64,000 nucleotides of DNA from Paenibacillus oleatilyticus (GCF_018998565.1 NZ_JAHNZO010000017.1:62001-126000); one strand, 5' to 3'. Counted from the first letter of the stretch, positions 1 through 7,728 are shown. Translations and numbers: made by a program. The notes: a model not told the origin generated them from the sequence alone.

Positions 1-112
1 GAAATGGATCGATAAACAAAGGTAAATCATTAATAAGTGAAATATCAAACGCTCCATACTGCTCAATGATTTGCGCGCTCACCTCAAAAAAATCACTAAA
101 ATATACCTTCAC
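1..112 (-). CDS. Partial unknown protein (5' end only), LFIDP-motif family
   Basis: A coding stretch reads on the minus strand from a GTG at 112 to the window edge (37 codons). The start is supported by GGGGAG (complement of 121-126) eight bases upstream. The translation contains FDISLINDLPLFIDPF near residues 22-37. The same pattern, D-I-x-x-[LI]-N-D-x-x-LFIDP, occurs near the start of the 300-aa protein at 6338-7240 (VDINVLNDQALFIDPC), so the two may belong to one family. A -10-like TATAAT lies at 191-196 on this strand, without a clear -35. The function is not known. The rest of the gene lies outside the window. Confidence 0.6.
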   Translation of the reverse strand, partial: MKVYFSDFFEVSAQIIEQYGAFDISLINDLPLFIDPF

Positions 113-301
113 CTTATTCACTCCCCTTTTGTTATTTTCAACATGTCATCCAATTCATTGTGAACAAAATGTACTATTCTTATGCCTTATATTATATCAT
201 ATTTTGGAAAATAATGGGGCAATTTATCGAATTTTGCTCACACACCAAAAACCTAGACTAAAAGTCTTAGAGGCTATTATTGACATTAATTCCCATAACC
301 A

Positions 302-415
302 TTAATAATCCCCGAAGTCATTTCCAATAAATTTTTCACCGTTAATTATGATGCGGTTCTCCGCGCTAGCCGTAACAACAGTAAGAGCTAGGCTATCGTT
401 CAGATAACCTAGCTT
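302..415 (-). pseudogene. C-terminal remnant of a gene cut by IS1380
   Basis: Minus-strand reading gives about 37 residues that look like a real protein end (KLGYLNDSLALTVVTAS, then ...GNDFGDY and TAA at 302-304). Upstream of residue 1 of this fragment the frame runs straight into the terminal inverted repeat of the IS at 416, so the 5' part is missing. A second short minus-strand open stretch (2056-2127, 23 residues, ending DWLDKRGLD) lies beyond the far IS end; it is not clearly the other half. The original function cannot be read. Confidence 0.5.
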
Positions 416-432
416 ATCCTGAATTTCGAAAG
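416..432 (+). repeat. IS1380 left terminal inverted repeat
   Basis: ATCCTGAATTTCGAAAG; exact inverted match to 1990-2006. Confidence 0.8.
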
Positions 433-526
433 TAACATCGTTTAAATAATGAAAAAAGGGCTCAAATCTTTGGTAGAATGGTGTTTGTCCAGAACAACAT
501 CGCCCAAAGAAAGGAGCACCTTTTAG

Positions 527-1831
527 GTGAAGTCTACCACAGCCATCCACAAAATCAAGTCCGAATTTTCCCTGCAAAACGCGACCAACTTTGGTGGCGT
601 CAATATCTTTCTGGCCTTTCTCGTAAAAATCAAACTTTCTGAAGCGATGCGCAACCTCTCCGGCGGCAAAGCACGCAACACAATTTTTCCGATTCACCGC
701 ATCTTGCTTTACTTCATCGTCGGCTGGATGCTCGGATGCGAACGCATTTTTCATTTTCGTCGTCGTTTGCAACGTGATGCATTGCTCCAGCGGTTTTTCG
801 GCGGTCGCTGTCCGCATCACAGCTTATTGTACAAGGAATTGATCCGGCTGGGGCGTTCTAGCCCCAAACTGGTTCACGAACTGCGGAAACTGAACCATGA
901 GGTCATCCGGCCCTGCTTGCCTGCCAACCTCATTCTCGATTTGGATTCCACCGTGGAGACTGTGTATGGCGATCAATCCGGTGCGGCTAAAGGGACGAAC
1001 CCGCACAAGCCCGGGCGCAAAAGCTATCATCCGCTACTGGCCTTCGAAGGACAAACCCGGCTCAACCTGAATACGGTTCTCCGACCGGGAAATACCCACT
1101 CTTCCACCGACGCTGTCGGCTTCCTGCAACAAACCTTTGACCTGCTTGGCGAGCGCCAGGTGAAATACGCCCGGGTCAACAAAGGTTTCGGGGGCGAGGA
1201 TTTCTACGGCTTGTGGGAGCGAAAGAATATTGGCTATGTCGGCAAGCTGAAGTGGACCCAGCGACTGGCCAAGGAAGTTCAGGCCTGCCGTTATTGGACG
1301 CGCTATGTCGACGAGGACTGGATCATCGAAGGCATTTCTTTGATCTACAAAGCGACGTCTTGGAACAAGGCGCGCCGGGTGGCGGTTATCCGCAAGGCAC
1401 AAGTGTTCGACGACGGCCAAGGCCGGATTGTGTTCGATACCGACTGGCAGTACGAAGCGATCGTGACCAATCTGGAATGGGAAGCGATCGATTTATGGCG
1501 CTTCTACAATCAACGCTGCTGTATGGAAAATTCCATCAAGGAAGCCAAGAATGGCTTCTCCATCAACCGCATCGCGACGGGAGATTTTAAAGCCAACGAG
1601 CTGGACTTGGCGATTAAGCTCCTCGCCTACAATTTGTTCGAGCGCTTCAAACGCGACTGTTGCGAACCCGTGCATCTAGGCTACACGATTGCAAGGTTCC
1701 GGTTCGAGTTCTTTCATTGCGCGGCGATGCTCGTTCGACACAGTCGATCTGTCGTGCTCAAGCTGATGAAGGAATTCGCCGGCCGCCATGCCTGGAAACG
1801 AATCGAAGCGAAAGTAGCCTTGCTGGAATGA
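527..1831 (+). CDS. IS1380-family transposase
   Basis: 434 aa, starting at GTG with AAGGAG about ten bases upstream. It is a DDE transposase that would cut and paste the surrounding element. The first catalytic Asp lies in NLILDLDSTVETVYGDQSG (about residues 134-152), a hallmark of the IS1380 group, and the Glu region in CCMENSIKEAKNGF (about residue 328-341). The second catalytic motif, normally R-x-D-S-G-F in this family, here reads RVNKGFGGEDF (about residue 217): the Asp is replaced by Asn. Length is otherwise full. The copy may therefore be catalytically dead, unless a nearby acidic residue substitutes. Confidence 0.85.
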   Translation: MKSTTAIHKIKSEFSLQNATNFGGVNIFLAFLVKIKLSEAMRNLSGGKARNTIFPIHRILLYFIVGWMLGCERIFHFRRRLQRDALLQRFFGGRCPHHSLLYKELIRLGRSSPKLVHELRKLNHEVIRPCLPANLILDLDSTVETVYGDQSGAAKGTNPHKPGRKSYHPLLAFEGQTRLNLNTVLRPGNTHSSTDAVGFLQQTFDLLGERQVKYARVNKGFGGEDFYGLWERKNIGYVGKLKWTQRLAKEVQACRYWTRYVDEDWIIEGISLIYKATSWNKARRVAVIRKAQVFDDGQGRIVFDTDWQYEAIVTNLEWEAIDLWRFYNQRCCMENSIKEAKNGFSINRIATGDFKANELDLAIKLLAYNLFERFKRDCCEPVHLGYTIARFRFEFFHCAAMLVRHSRSVVLKLMKEFAGRHAWKRIEAKVALLE

Positions 1832-1989
1832 AGCTCTCCAAAATTTCACATGGAAAATGAAATCGCCCCTTCATTAGGGAGGAGGGAAGACCGGTCGCTG
1901 GGCTCCATACCCTCTTGCCAACATGAATAATTCCCACATTTTTACGTTTTCAATTCGCTGGTTGCACCTTATTACCTTGATCTTGTGGG

Positions 1990-2006
1990 CTTTCGAAATT
2001 CAGGAT
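1990..2006 (-). repeat. IS1380 right terminal inverted repeat
   Basis: CTTTCGAAATTCAGGAT; exact inverted match to 416-432. Confidence 0.8.
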
Positions 2007-2221
2007 CATATTTTGTATCAAAATGACGTTTGCAGGCCCAACAACTTGACTCCCCTCAGTCCAGTCCTCTCTTATCTAACCAGTCAATCCAATGTTCAAA
2101 AGTCTGAGCCTTTGTTGGGATAGCCATGGTTGAGTTGTCCTTGGAAGTTTCGATTTTCCGCGTTTTACTTCATCTGATATGTCTTCTAAACACTATAGTA
2201 GGTATATTTATCCAAACATGG

Positions 2222-2227
2222 TATAAT
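2222..2227 (+). promoter_or_regulatory. -10 element for the STAS/HATPase gene
   Basis: TATAAT 45 bases before the start at 2273. No good -35 is visible at the usual distance. The rest of 2007-2272 holds only a short minus-strand open stretch of uncertain meaning. Confidence 0.45.
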
Positions 2228-2272
2228 GATTGTGTGACTTTTTAACTACAATCAAAGGGTGGCTACCGCATC

Positions 2273-3142
2273 ATGATATTGAAATGTCTTGACAGCTTAC
2301 GTAGCATAAAAGACGTTCATGAATGGTTAAACAGGTGTGCTTCGATTTTTAAGACGCTTGACCATAATGAGCAAATAATAGTTGACCTCAGCAATTTACA
2401 ATGGGTCTCTCCTGTCGGGAATGCCTCATTAGTCTGCTCACTTCATAAGCTCAACACCCGATATAACTTAAAAGTAAACATTCCTGAAAACGATAGAGAT
2501 GAGAAAGTTATAGGCTATATGGAGCGCATGGATTTTTTTAAGGTATGTCCTACAATAATAAAAACAGCCTTTGATGATAAAAGAGACATGTCATATTTTT
2601 ACAATAGAACCCGACATGACCAAACTAACGGTTTATTTGAGCTGCGAGTAGCAAAAGAATATGACGAAATTGGTTCTTTACAATCTTCTGTAAGAGAGAT
2701 TATGAAGGGCAAGCTTGAACCTAACCGTATTTCAGATATTGCAAGAATTGTCGGCGAACTAGCAGGTAATTCTATAGAACACGGAGGCACAGCTTGTTTT
2801 CCTTGTGTTCAGTATTATCCACATCTCAAGAAAGTAGAGATAGCTATTTGTGATTATGGAAAAGGTATTGTAAAAAGCCTGCAAAGGTTTGTACCACATA
2901 AAAATTTGCATGAAGTTGTTGAAAAAGCAATTATTACAGAAGCAACCAGTATTGAGGAAGAAGACAGAGGTAGAGGGCTAATAGATGTAAAAAATAGAGC
3001 TTTTGGATGGTCTGAAGTCGCTGAGTTCTATGTACGTACCCATGATAGTGCCTATAAAGTTCTTCCGAATAAAGTTACCCTTATAGAAAAGGGCGAATAT
3101 TTCTATGGAACACATTATTATATTGTTATTAACGCTTCTTAG
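2273..3142 (+). CDS. STAS-like / HATPase (anti-sigma-type kinase) protein
   Basis: 289 aa, ATG start with AAAGGGTGG about ten bases upstream. Residues 1-110 resemble a STAS-type fold (IIVDLSNLQWVSPVGNASL). Residues 130-289 carry a GHKL ATPase: the N-box IARIVGELAGNSIEHGG (Glu, Asn, His), the G1 box ICDYGKGI and the G2 box DRGRGLIDVKN. The layout is that of SpoIIAB/RsbW-type serine kinases, not of a two-component histidine kinase, because no phospho-accepting His domain is present. It is soluble. The next gene encodes a second STAS-like protein with a DNA-binding domain, so the two probably form a partner-switching pair. The signal they answer to is unknown. Confidence 0.7.
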   Translation: MILKCLDSLRSIKDVHEWLNRCASIFKTLDHNEQIIVDLSNLQWVSPVGNASLVCSLHKLNTRYNLKVNIPENDRDEKVIGYMERMDFFKVCPTIIKTAFDDKRDMSYFYNRTRHDQTNGLFELRVAKEYDEIGSLQSSVREIMKGKLEPNRISDIARIVGELAGNSIEHGGTACFPCVQYYPHLKKVEIAICDYGKGIVKSLQRFVPHKNLHEVVEKAIITEATSIEEEDRGRGLIDVKNRAFGWSEVAEFYVRTHDSAYKVLPNKVTLIEKGEYFYGTHYYIVINAS

Positions 3143-3189
3143 AATATGACTTGACATAAGGATTCGACGTAAGATAATATAACTTTAGG

Positions 3190-3209
3190 TTTCAATTTCA
3201 GATTTGAAA
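3190..3209. promoter_or_regulatory. 20-bp palindromic operator, copy 1
   Basis: TTTCAATTTCAGATTTGAAA, eleven bases upstream of the GTG/ATG cluster that starts the winged-helix gene. It shares the pattern TTTCAATT-N4-AWTTGAAA with two sites at 3829 and 3867, suggesting that the gene product binds its own promoter. Confidence 0.6.
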
Positions 3210-3219
3210 ACAAATAGAA

Positions 3220-3792
3220 ATGGTGAATGCTATGCGTCTTATCACTTTGCTACGAGAAAAAAAGGATTTTATTGACTTAGTCGGTAGAAGACCGACAATT
3301 CCAGTAAAAGAATATGTAATCGAGCTAATTGCTGAGGCACCTAGCGGGACAATTTTTTACTATGACATGTCTGAAGTACGTGAAGTAAATGGGTCAGGCA
3401 TACATGAAGTTATCATAAAACCTATGGAGTGGCTGTACGAAAACTATAAAACCCATAATAAATTTCTAGTGTTAAAAAACCTTAGTGAGGAATTTGACCA
3501 TTTCTACAATATTCTTCTTACTTGTAATGAAGAAAAAGCATCGGTAATTACTGAGTCAAATGGAAATCATATACCGATTGGTGCACGAGTTGGTGATGCT
3601 CTTCGTGAAGTATTGGGTATTGTTTATGAACGCAAGATGGTTTCAGCACGAGAAATATCAGATATTCTGGAGAAAAAACACACTTTAATATCTACACATT
3701 TAACAAAATTATACGAAATGCGTCTGGTGAACCGTCAAGAAGATCCTCTTTTAGAAGGTGGAAGACAGTTTACTTACAGTAGCTTGTTTTAG
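3220..3792 (+). CDS. STAS-like (DUF4325-type) protein with winged-helix C-terminus
   Basis: 190 aa. Residues 1-105 look like a STAS-like fold (TIFYYDMSEVREVNGSGIHEVII); residues 115-190 look like a winged helix (VSAREISDILEKKHTLISTHLTKLYEMRLV). The reading frame opens at ATG 3220, but a second in-frame ATG at 3232 has GGTG seven bases upstream and may be the true start. The gene follows the STAS/HATPase gene by 77 bases and is bracketed by three copies of one palindrome, so it is probably an autoregulator whose DNA binding is switched by its ATPase partner. A rho-independent terminator follows at once. Target genes other than itself are unknown. Confidence 0.65.
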   Translation: MVNAMRLITLLREKKDFIDLVGRRPTIPVKEYVIELIAEAPSGTIFYYDMSEVREVNGSGIHEVIIKPMEWLYENYKTHNKFLVLKNLSEEFDHFYNILLTCNEEKASVITESNGNHIPIGARVGDALREVLGIVYERKMVSAREISDILEKKHTLISTHLTKLYEMRLVNRQEDPLLEGGRQFTYSSLF

Positions 3793-3795
3793 CTT

Positions 3796-3818
3796 AGGAG
3801 GTATATACCTCCTTTTTT
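3796..3818 (+). terminator. Rho-independent terminator
   Basis: AGGAGGTATATACCTCCT followed by a run of T, four bases after the stop codon of the winged-helix gene. Confidence 0.75.
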
Positions 3819-3828
3819 AAAAATTAGG

Positions 3829-3848
3829 TTTCAATTAAACAATTGAAA
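3829..3848. promoter_or_regulatory. 20-bp palindromic operator, copy 2
   Basis: TTTCAATTAAACAATTGAAA, the most symmetric copy; the palindrome extends to 3826-3851 (AGG...CCT). Confidence 0.6.
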
Positions 3849-3866
3849 CCTATGAATATAATTGGT

Positions 3867-3886
3867 TTTCAATTTTATATTTGAAA
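3867..3886. promoter_or_regulatory. 20-bp palindromic operator, copy 3
   Basis: TTTCAATTTTATATTTGAAA. It precedes GGAAAGGAACG and an ATG at 3912 that opens only 16 codons (to TGA at 3962), as if a second operator-controlled leader or a broken gene follows it. Confidence 0.6.
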
Positions 3887-3911
3887 TCAAATCTGGAAAG
3901 GAACGATAAAC

Positions 3912-3962
3912 ATGCCTATAAAAAGACATCGGATTACCTCTTGCAGAGATCCTAACAAGTGA
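3912..3962 (+). other. Short open frame with strong ribosome site (16 codons)
   Basis: ATG behind GGAAAGGA and operator copy 3; encodes MPIKRHRITSCRDPNK. It may be a leader peptide or the start of a decayed gene. No support beyond the ribosome site and the operator. Confidence 0.25.
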
Positions 3963-4001
3963 TTCTGAGCAACTACAATTTCTTTGCACATAAAATTGGG
4001 T

Positions 4002-4181
4002 TTATGAAACTTCGATTGATATCGTGTTTTCTCCCTTCAGTATAATGTTATCAACACAATATTTCTTTTCATTAAGGAAAAGTATTGTTCCTGTTGAAAT
4101 CAATTTCCGCCCAATAAGCAAATCATCAAGAACAAACTGACCCAAAAAGGATCTATTACTGAAAACGTCAACCTTTTGCAA
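4002..4181 (-). CDS. Small unknown protein, 59 aa
   Basis: Starts at TTG 4181 with GGAG (complement of 4190-4193) eight bases upstream and ends at TAA 4002-4004. The product reads (M)QKVDVFSNRSFLGQFVLDD at its start and ends ENTISIEVS. It has the alternating hydrophobic pattern of a small beta-rich protein (LIGRKLIS, GTILFLN) with no membrane segment. It lies between the operators and the 420-aa gene and is transcribed against both. Its promoter would have to overlap the start of the 420-aa gene, which is a mark against it. Function unknown. Confidence 0.4.
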   Translation of the reverse strand: MQKVDVFSNRSFLGQFVLDDLLIGRKLISTGTILFLNEKKYCVDNIILKGENTISIEVS

Positions 4182-4226
4182 TGTATCTTCTCCTTTAGCT
4201 CAAAAAAAATTTAACGAGGTGTCTAA

Positions 4227-5489
4227 ATGGAATCGAACAAACTTTTAGAGAATTTGACTTACTTCAAGCAGTTTATTACTAAAACAGGTGTTAGAGAAAA
4301 GCTTAGTTACTTAAAAATTTTCCCCGAATTCGAAGCCTTCTATACACAAATCAAAATTGAAAGCAGCGAGGAACGTCCCGCTTGGGTAACTACTTGTTTA
4401 ACTTTAGTAAAAGGTATTGAAGAAAACCTCCTGTCTAAACAAAATATTGATGAGATTCTCTTTAGACTAATTGAAGATAATTTATTAAACTCTTTTCTTT
4501 ATAAAATAGACTCTCATAACATTTCATTACATGATATTGACGCGGCTCCAGCTATCCTCAAAGCCTGGGGGGCACCAAGTGAAAATGAACTTCTTAACAA
4601 CGTCGTATCACAAGAAAGTTCTATGAAATATAAAATTTGTGGATTTAGAATTTCAACTGATCGGACTAACATACGTTTGCTCCTACTAGATGAAGGCTAT
4701 GTCAAACATCAGCCTAAAAATCAAGATGCTTCTCATGTTGTCTACCCTACCTTAATTGAATTTGATTTCGAAAAAAATCTAACACATATTCGTATTAAGG
4801 ATATAGAAAATATTTCAAGCGATATTGAAGAGGTTAGAACAGTAAAAGGTCGAGTTTCCAACTTGCTAGAGTTCATTTCAAAACTGTCGCCTTCGATTAA
4901 GTTATCTGAATTCACTAATTTTAGAGAATCCTTATTCCTTATCGAAGAGTCTTTATTAGTAGAAAAAAGAGACCAAGCGGAGCAACTTGTTAAGAATTTT
5001 AATAATAATATTCAGGATTTTACTGAATTAGTCATTAAAACTTTTAATCCTCCTGCTTCACAAGATGTGCTTTCACCTATTGAATATATCTCTTCTGCTG
5101 TTTTATCTATAGTTTCAACTACTATTAAAAACAGTGAGCTAGGAGACATCGTCGGAATACGATTCAGAAATCATAGAGATGATAGCGATTATAAATATGC
5201 TGAAATTCATATTGTGGATAGAGATTTTAAGTGCATATCCTCAAATGAACTGTACTGGATAAACCTCCCTGTTCTTAAATCAGAACGCAAGGTTGAACAT
5301 TTAAAGATCGGAAAGTCATTTGAGAGCGGATTTGCAATCTTCACTTTAGATTTTTCACTAGATACAGCTAACATAAGGTTATTAAAAAGAAGCTCTCACC
5401 CAGATGAGGAAATACAAAGACAACCATCTGATCAAAAATATCTTGATGTGGTGGAATTTATATATCCTTTTATGAAGCTGAAAAAATAA
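4227..5489 (+). CDS. Unknown 420-aa protein
   Basis: ATG start with GAGGTG seven bases upstream. Not recognised. The protein is soluble, rich in Leu, Ile, Lys and Glu, with a helical N-terminal third (residues 1-120), a central mixed segment (KICGFRISTDRTNIRLLLLDEG, about 145-165) and a C-terminal part with beta-strand character (SELGDIVGIRFRNHRDDSDYKYAEIHIVD). No catalytic motif stands out. It is followed after 25 bases by the CoiA-like zinc protein and the two are probably co-transcribed. Codon use is AT-rich like its neighbours and unlike the GC-rich genes after 8.4 kb, which fits recent transfer. Confidence 0.6.
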   Translation: MESNKLLENLTYFKQFITKTGVREKLSYLKIFPEFEAFYTQIKIESSEERPAWVTTCLTLVKGIEENLLSKQNIDEILFRLIEDNLLNSFLYKIDSHNISLHDIDAAPAILKAWGAPSENELLNNVVSQESSMKYKICGFRISTDRTNIRLLLLDEGYVKHQPKNQDASHVVYPTLIEFDFEKNLTHIRIKDIENISSDIEEVRTVKGRVSNLLEFISKLSPSIKLSEFTNFRESLFLIEESLLVEKRDQAEQLVKNFNNNIQDFTELVIKTFNPPASQDVLSPIEYISSAVLSIVSTTIKNSELGDIVGIRFRNHRDDSDYKYAEIHIVDRDFKCISSNELYWINLPVLKSERKVEHLKIGKSFESGFAIFTLDFSLDTANIRLLKRSSHPDEEIQRQPSDQKYLDVVEFIYPFMKLKK

Positions 5490-5514
5490 CATTGGAGGAG
5501 CTCACTATTCTACT

Positions 5515-6183
5515 ATGACAAACTACGCTATTGATAAAGTTCTTGGTAAAAAATTTAATATTGAGGAATGGTCTAAAAACTGCCAAAACCGATCAATTGG
5601 AGAATGCCCCATTTGCGATGAAGATGTCTTTATAAAAGCGGATAAATCACCTAACCGAAGTACTCATTTCTCTCATTATCCAAACTCTAAATGCCCTACA
5701 ATAAAGGGGAACAGGAGGCCATTTGTTGATTTGGCTCCCTCCGAAATTGATGAGGAAAATGCAATACAAATTAAAAGTTATGTGATTGAGAACTTATATG
5801 CAATTTATTTGAAATGCAATTCTTTGGCAGATGGAATAAAATTTAATGTTTTTAGGGATTTAATTATAACATTCAATCAAAAGAATATATGGAATTATAA
5901 AGGTCTGACACTAAAATATATTCCCTATATTTTGTTAACTTGTCGAGATAAATTTCCAAAAAATGAATCTGGGTTTAGAAAAGATGACTTTTACTTTGTT
6001 TTCGAACCAAATATGAGATATGGAGACGACTTATGGAACAAACCACATAAAGTAAAACAAAAGATATGGAAGGTTTTACTAAGTAACGGTAATTTTGAAG
6101 AATATGAGATTCTTGATGAATGGATTATCGAACCAGAATGGTTTAAAACCACTAGAGACAGAATTCAAGATACAATTAAGTGA
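5515..6183 (+). CDS. Unknown protein with CoiA-like zinc motif, 222 aa
   Basis: ATG start; the ribosome site GGAGGAG ends 14 bases upstream, a rather long spacing. Near residues 31-61 the pattern CPICDEDVFIKAD...THFSHYPNSKC gives Cys-x2-Cys then His-x2-His and a further Cys. The CP-x-C...HF-[AS]-H arrangement is that of the N-terminal zinc module of CoiA-like competence and nuclease-associated proteins. The rest (residues 80-222) is Tyr/Lys-rich and unrecognised; no CoiA nuclease core could be identified. A role in nucleic-acid binding is an inference from the zinc module only. Confidence 0.55.
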   Translation: MTNYAIDKVLGKKFNIEEWSKNCQNRSIGECPICDEDVFIKADKSPNRSTHFSHYPNSKCPTIKGNRRPFVDLAPSEIDEENAIQIKSYVIENLYAIYLKCNSLADGIKFNVFRDLIITFNQKNIWNYKGLTLKYIPYILLTCRDKFPKNESGFRKDDFYFVFEPNMRYGDDLWNKPHKVKQKIWKVLLSNGNFEEYEILDEWIIEPEWFKTTRDRIQDTIK

Positions 6184-6337
6184 GGCTATAATTTATATGC
6201 AATGTTTTATATAAAATTTAAAGGTTTATTGTAGATCTATGTATAATATTGTAAAATAAAGTTGTTTGATGTTACATTTACTCCTTAACCGCATCTATAA
6301 AATTAATGGTGCATAAACACTAGCACGGGGGGTTTAT

Positions 6338-7240
6338 ATGAAAAAACATATTTCTGACCTTCTTAACCGTCCAAGAACTGGACATTCTCACTTAGAATTC
6401 GTGGATATTAATGTCTTAAATGACCAAGCATTATTTATTGACCCTTGTTTAATAGAGACTCAACGAGGTCCTTGGTACAATAATGCAACTAAATTGTTGG
6501 ATAATTTCTTTAATAAATTTTATGAGGCGTACCGTAACAATGATAAACACAAAAAATTAGAATTACTATCCTGTGCAAGAGAAATTAACTATACAAAGTT
6601 GGGTTATGGAAAAGGAGATAATGGACACGGAAATACAGCAGAAGGTCTACTAGAAACTTTTAAAAATCTCGAAAGAATGACTTCTAATATATCAACTATT
6701 ACAAAAGCAATGGACTTACCTGTTATGATTTCAGGCTTCAATGAAGATGGACTTTCAGATATGATAACAAATATTTTACATCTTCAATTGAATCAGTTTA
6801 CATTAGAACAATTAGCTGTTACTAATGTGGAGCCCAATTCTGAAGACACATTTAATACTTGGGATATAGCCTCATCAACTTGGAAAAAAGTAACTTTACC
6901 CTGCTATCGTTATGAAAATAATAAGATTCTCCTAACTCCAAAATATATTGTTAGAAAAAAGTATCTTTTTGGTGCAAATCAATTTTTAATGCGTGTAATT
7001 CTAGAAAGGGCTAAGAAAGAAACCGCTTACACTAATTCCAAAGGGAAAACTCGTTATCGGACCACCAAGAAAGAGCTCAAACTAGCAATACCAAAAGAAG
7101 ATAATAATTGGAGATATACATATGTTACTGAGAAAACAGAAAATGACCAGTCTTTCTTAAAAGACTATCATGATGCTATCCCTAGCTTGTACAGTAATAA
7201 AGCAATGACTGATGCTGAATTAGACAAATTTATTTACTAG
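6338..7240 (+). CDS. Unknown 300-aa protein, LFIDP-motif family
   Basis: ATG start with GGGGGG six bases upstream. Not recognised. Conserved-looking blocks are FVDINVLNDQALFIDPCLIE (residues about 21-40), GYGKGDNGHGNTAEGL (about 89-104) and GFNEDGLSDMITNILHLQLNQFT (about 132-154). The cluster of Asp and Glu in the last block could be a metal site. The first block matches the partial gene at the left edge of the window. No signal peptide or membrane segment. It lies 154 bases after the zinc-motif gene and may be a separate unit. Confidence 0.6.
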   Translation: MKKHISDLLNRPRTGHSHLEFVDINVLNDQALFIDPCLIETQRGPWYNNATKLLDNFFNKFYEAYRNNDKHKKLELLSCAREINYTKLGYGKGDNGHGNTAEGLLETFKNLERMTSNISTITKAMDLPVMISGFNEDGLSDMITNILHLQLNQFTLEQLAVTNVEPNSEDTFNTWDIASSTWKKVTLPCYRYENNKILLTPKYIVRKKYLFGANQFLMRVILERAKKETAYTNSKGKTRYRTTKKELKLAIPKEDNNWRYTYVTEKTENDQSFLKDYHDAIPSLYSNKAMTDAELDKFIY

Positions 7241-7315
7241 TCATAACTACTAGTTACTGGCGACTTTTGCCTTGTCAACTCTCACTTTTATATTAATATT
7301 ATTGTCTTTAAAAGT

Positions 7316-7366
7316 AAGCTTCAAATAGCCCACACCTAGACGAAGGATGTGAGCTATTTGAAGCTT
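7316..7366. repeat. Long inverted repeat (hairpin)
   Basis: AAGCTTCAAATAGC at 7316-7329 pairs exactly with 7353-7366; with one mismatch the stem grows to 19 bp. There is no T-run on either side, so it is not a typical terminator; it could be the end of the island transcript or an element remnant. Confidence 0.6.
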
Positions 7367-7682
7367 GCAATATTAGAAACATACGATAAATGCGGCTTTA
7401 CTGTTCCCTAACCAGCTACACACAGTACTCCAAAGTTGTCCATGATTTATTTACCATCTTGAGATGTAGCATTGAAGATTCAATCTTCAACTCGGTTCTC
7501 CGCTTTACCACTATTTGTGATACGGTTCACCGTTCATAATCTTAAATGCGCAATAAACCTTTTGTTCCAGCAGCCAGTTGAATCATGAAAACTTACCGCT
7601 AACTCCTTATTTAAAATTTCTACTAAATCTTTCACTCCTTACTCATTTGGATTTTGTCAGTACCTTAAAACAGACTACAACA

Positions 7683-7709
7683 AATCCAGCCCCTAAACGG
7701 TGCTGGATT
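7683..7709 (-). terminator. Terminator of XRE repressor gene
   Basis: AATCCAGC at 7683-7690 pairs with 7702-7709, just past the stop of the minus-strand repressor and followed on that strand by TTTGTTG. Confidence 0.55.
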
Positions 7710-7728
7710 CTCTTTTGCCGTAAACTTC

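Larger units (their letters stand above)
416..2006. mobile_element. IS1380-family insertion sequence
   Basis: The element carries one transposase gene (527-1831) and is bounded by a perfect 17-bp inverted repeat, ATCCTGAATTTCGAAAG at 416-432 and its complement at 1990-2006. The size of about 1.59 kb fits the IS1380 family. Family elements often begin with CC, so the true tips may be 418 and 2004. No convincing target duplication is visible next to either end (left flank ...tagctt, right flank catatt), which suggests that one flank was rearranged after insertion. Confidence 0.8.
7241..7728. other. Gene-free stretch with long hairpin
   Basis: No convincing gene. It holds the 14-bp inverted repeat at 7316-7366 and the repressor terminator at 7683-7709. 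The open frames here overlap neither a ribosome site nor a protein-like pattern. Confidence 0.5.

Noticed and set aside
66..305. 79-codon plus-strand frame
   Set aside because: No ribosome site; overlaps a better-supported minus-strand gene start with GGGGAG.
1923..2123. 66-codon plus-strand frame across the right IS end
   Set aside because: Crosses the inverted repeat and has no protein-like pattern.
3796..3813. GGTATATACC core shared with the HutC operators
   Set aside because: Here it is the stem of a terminator with a T-run, flanked by AGGAG/CTCCT and not by T and A as in the regulon sites.
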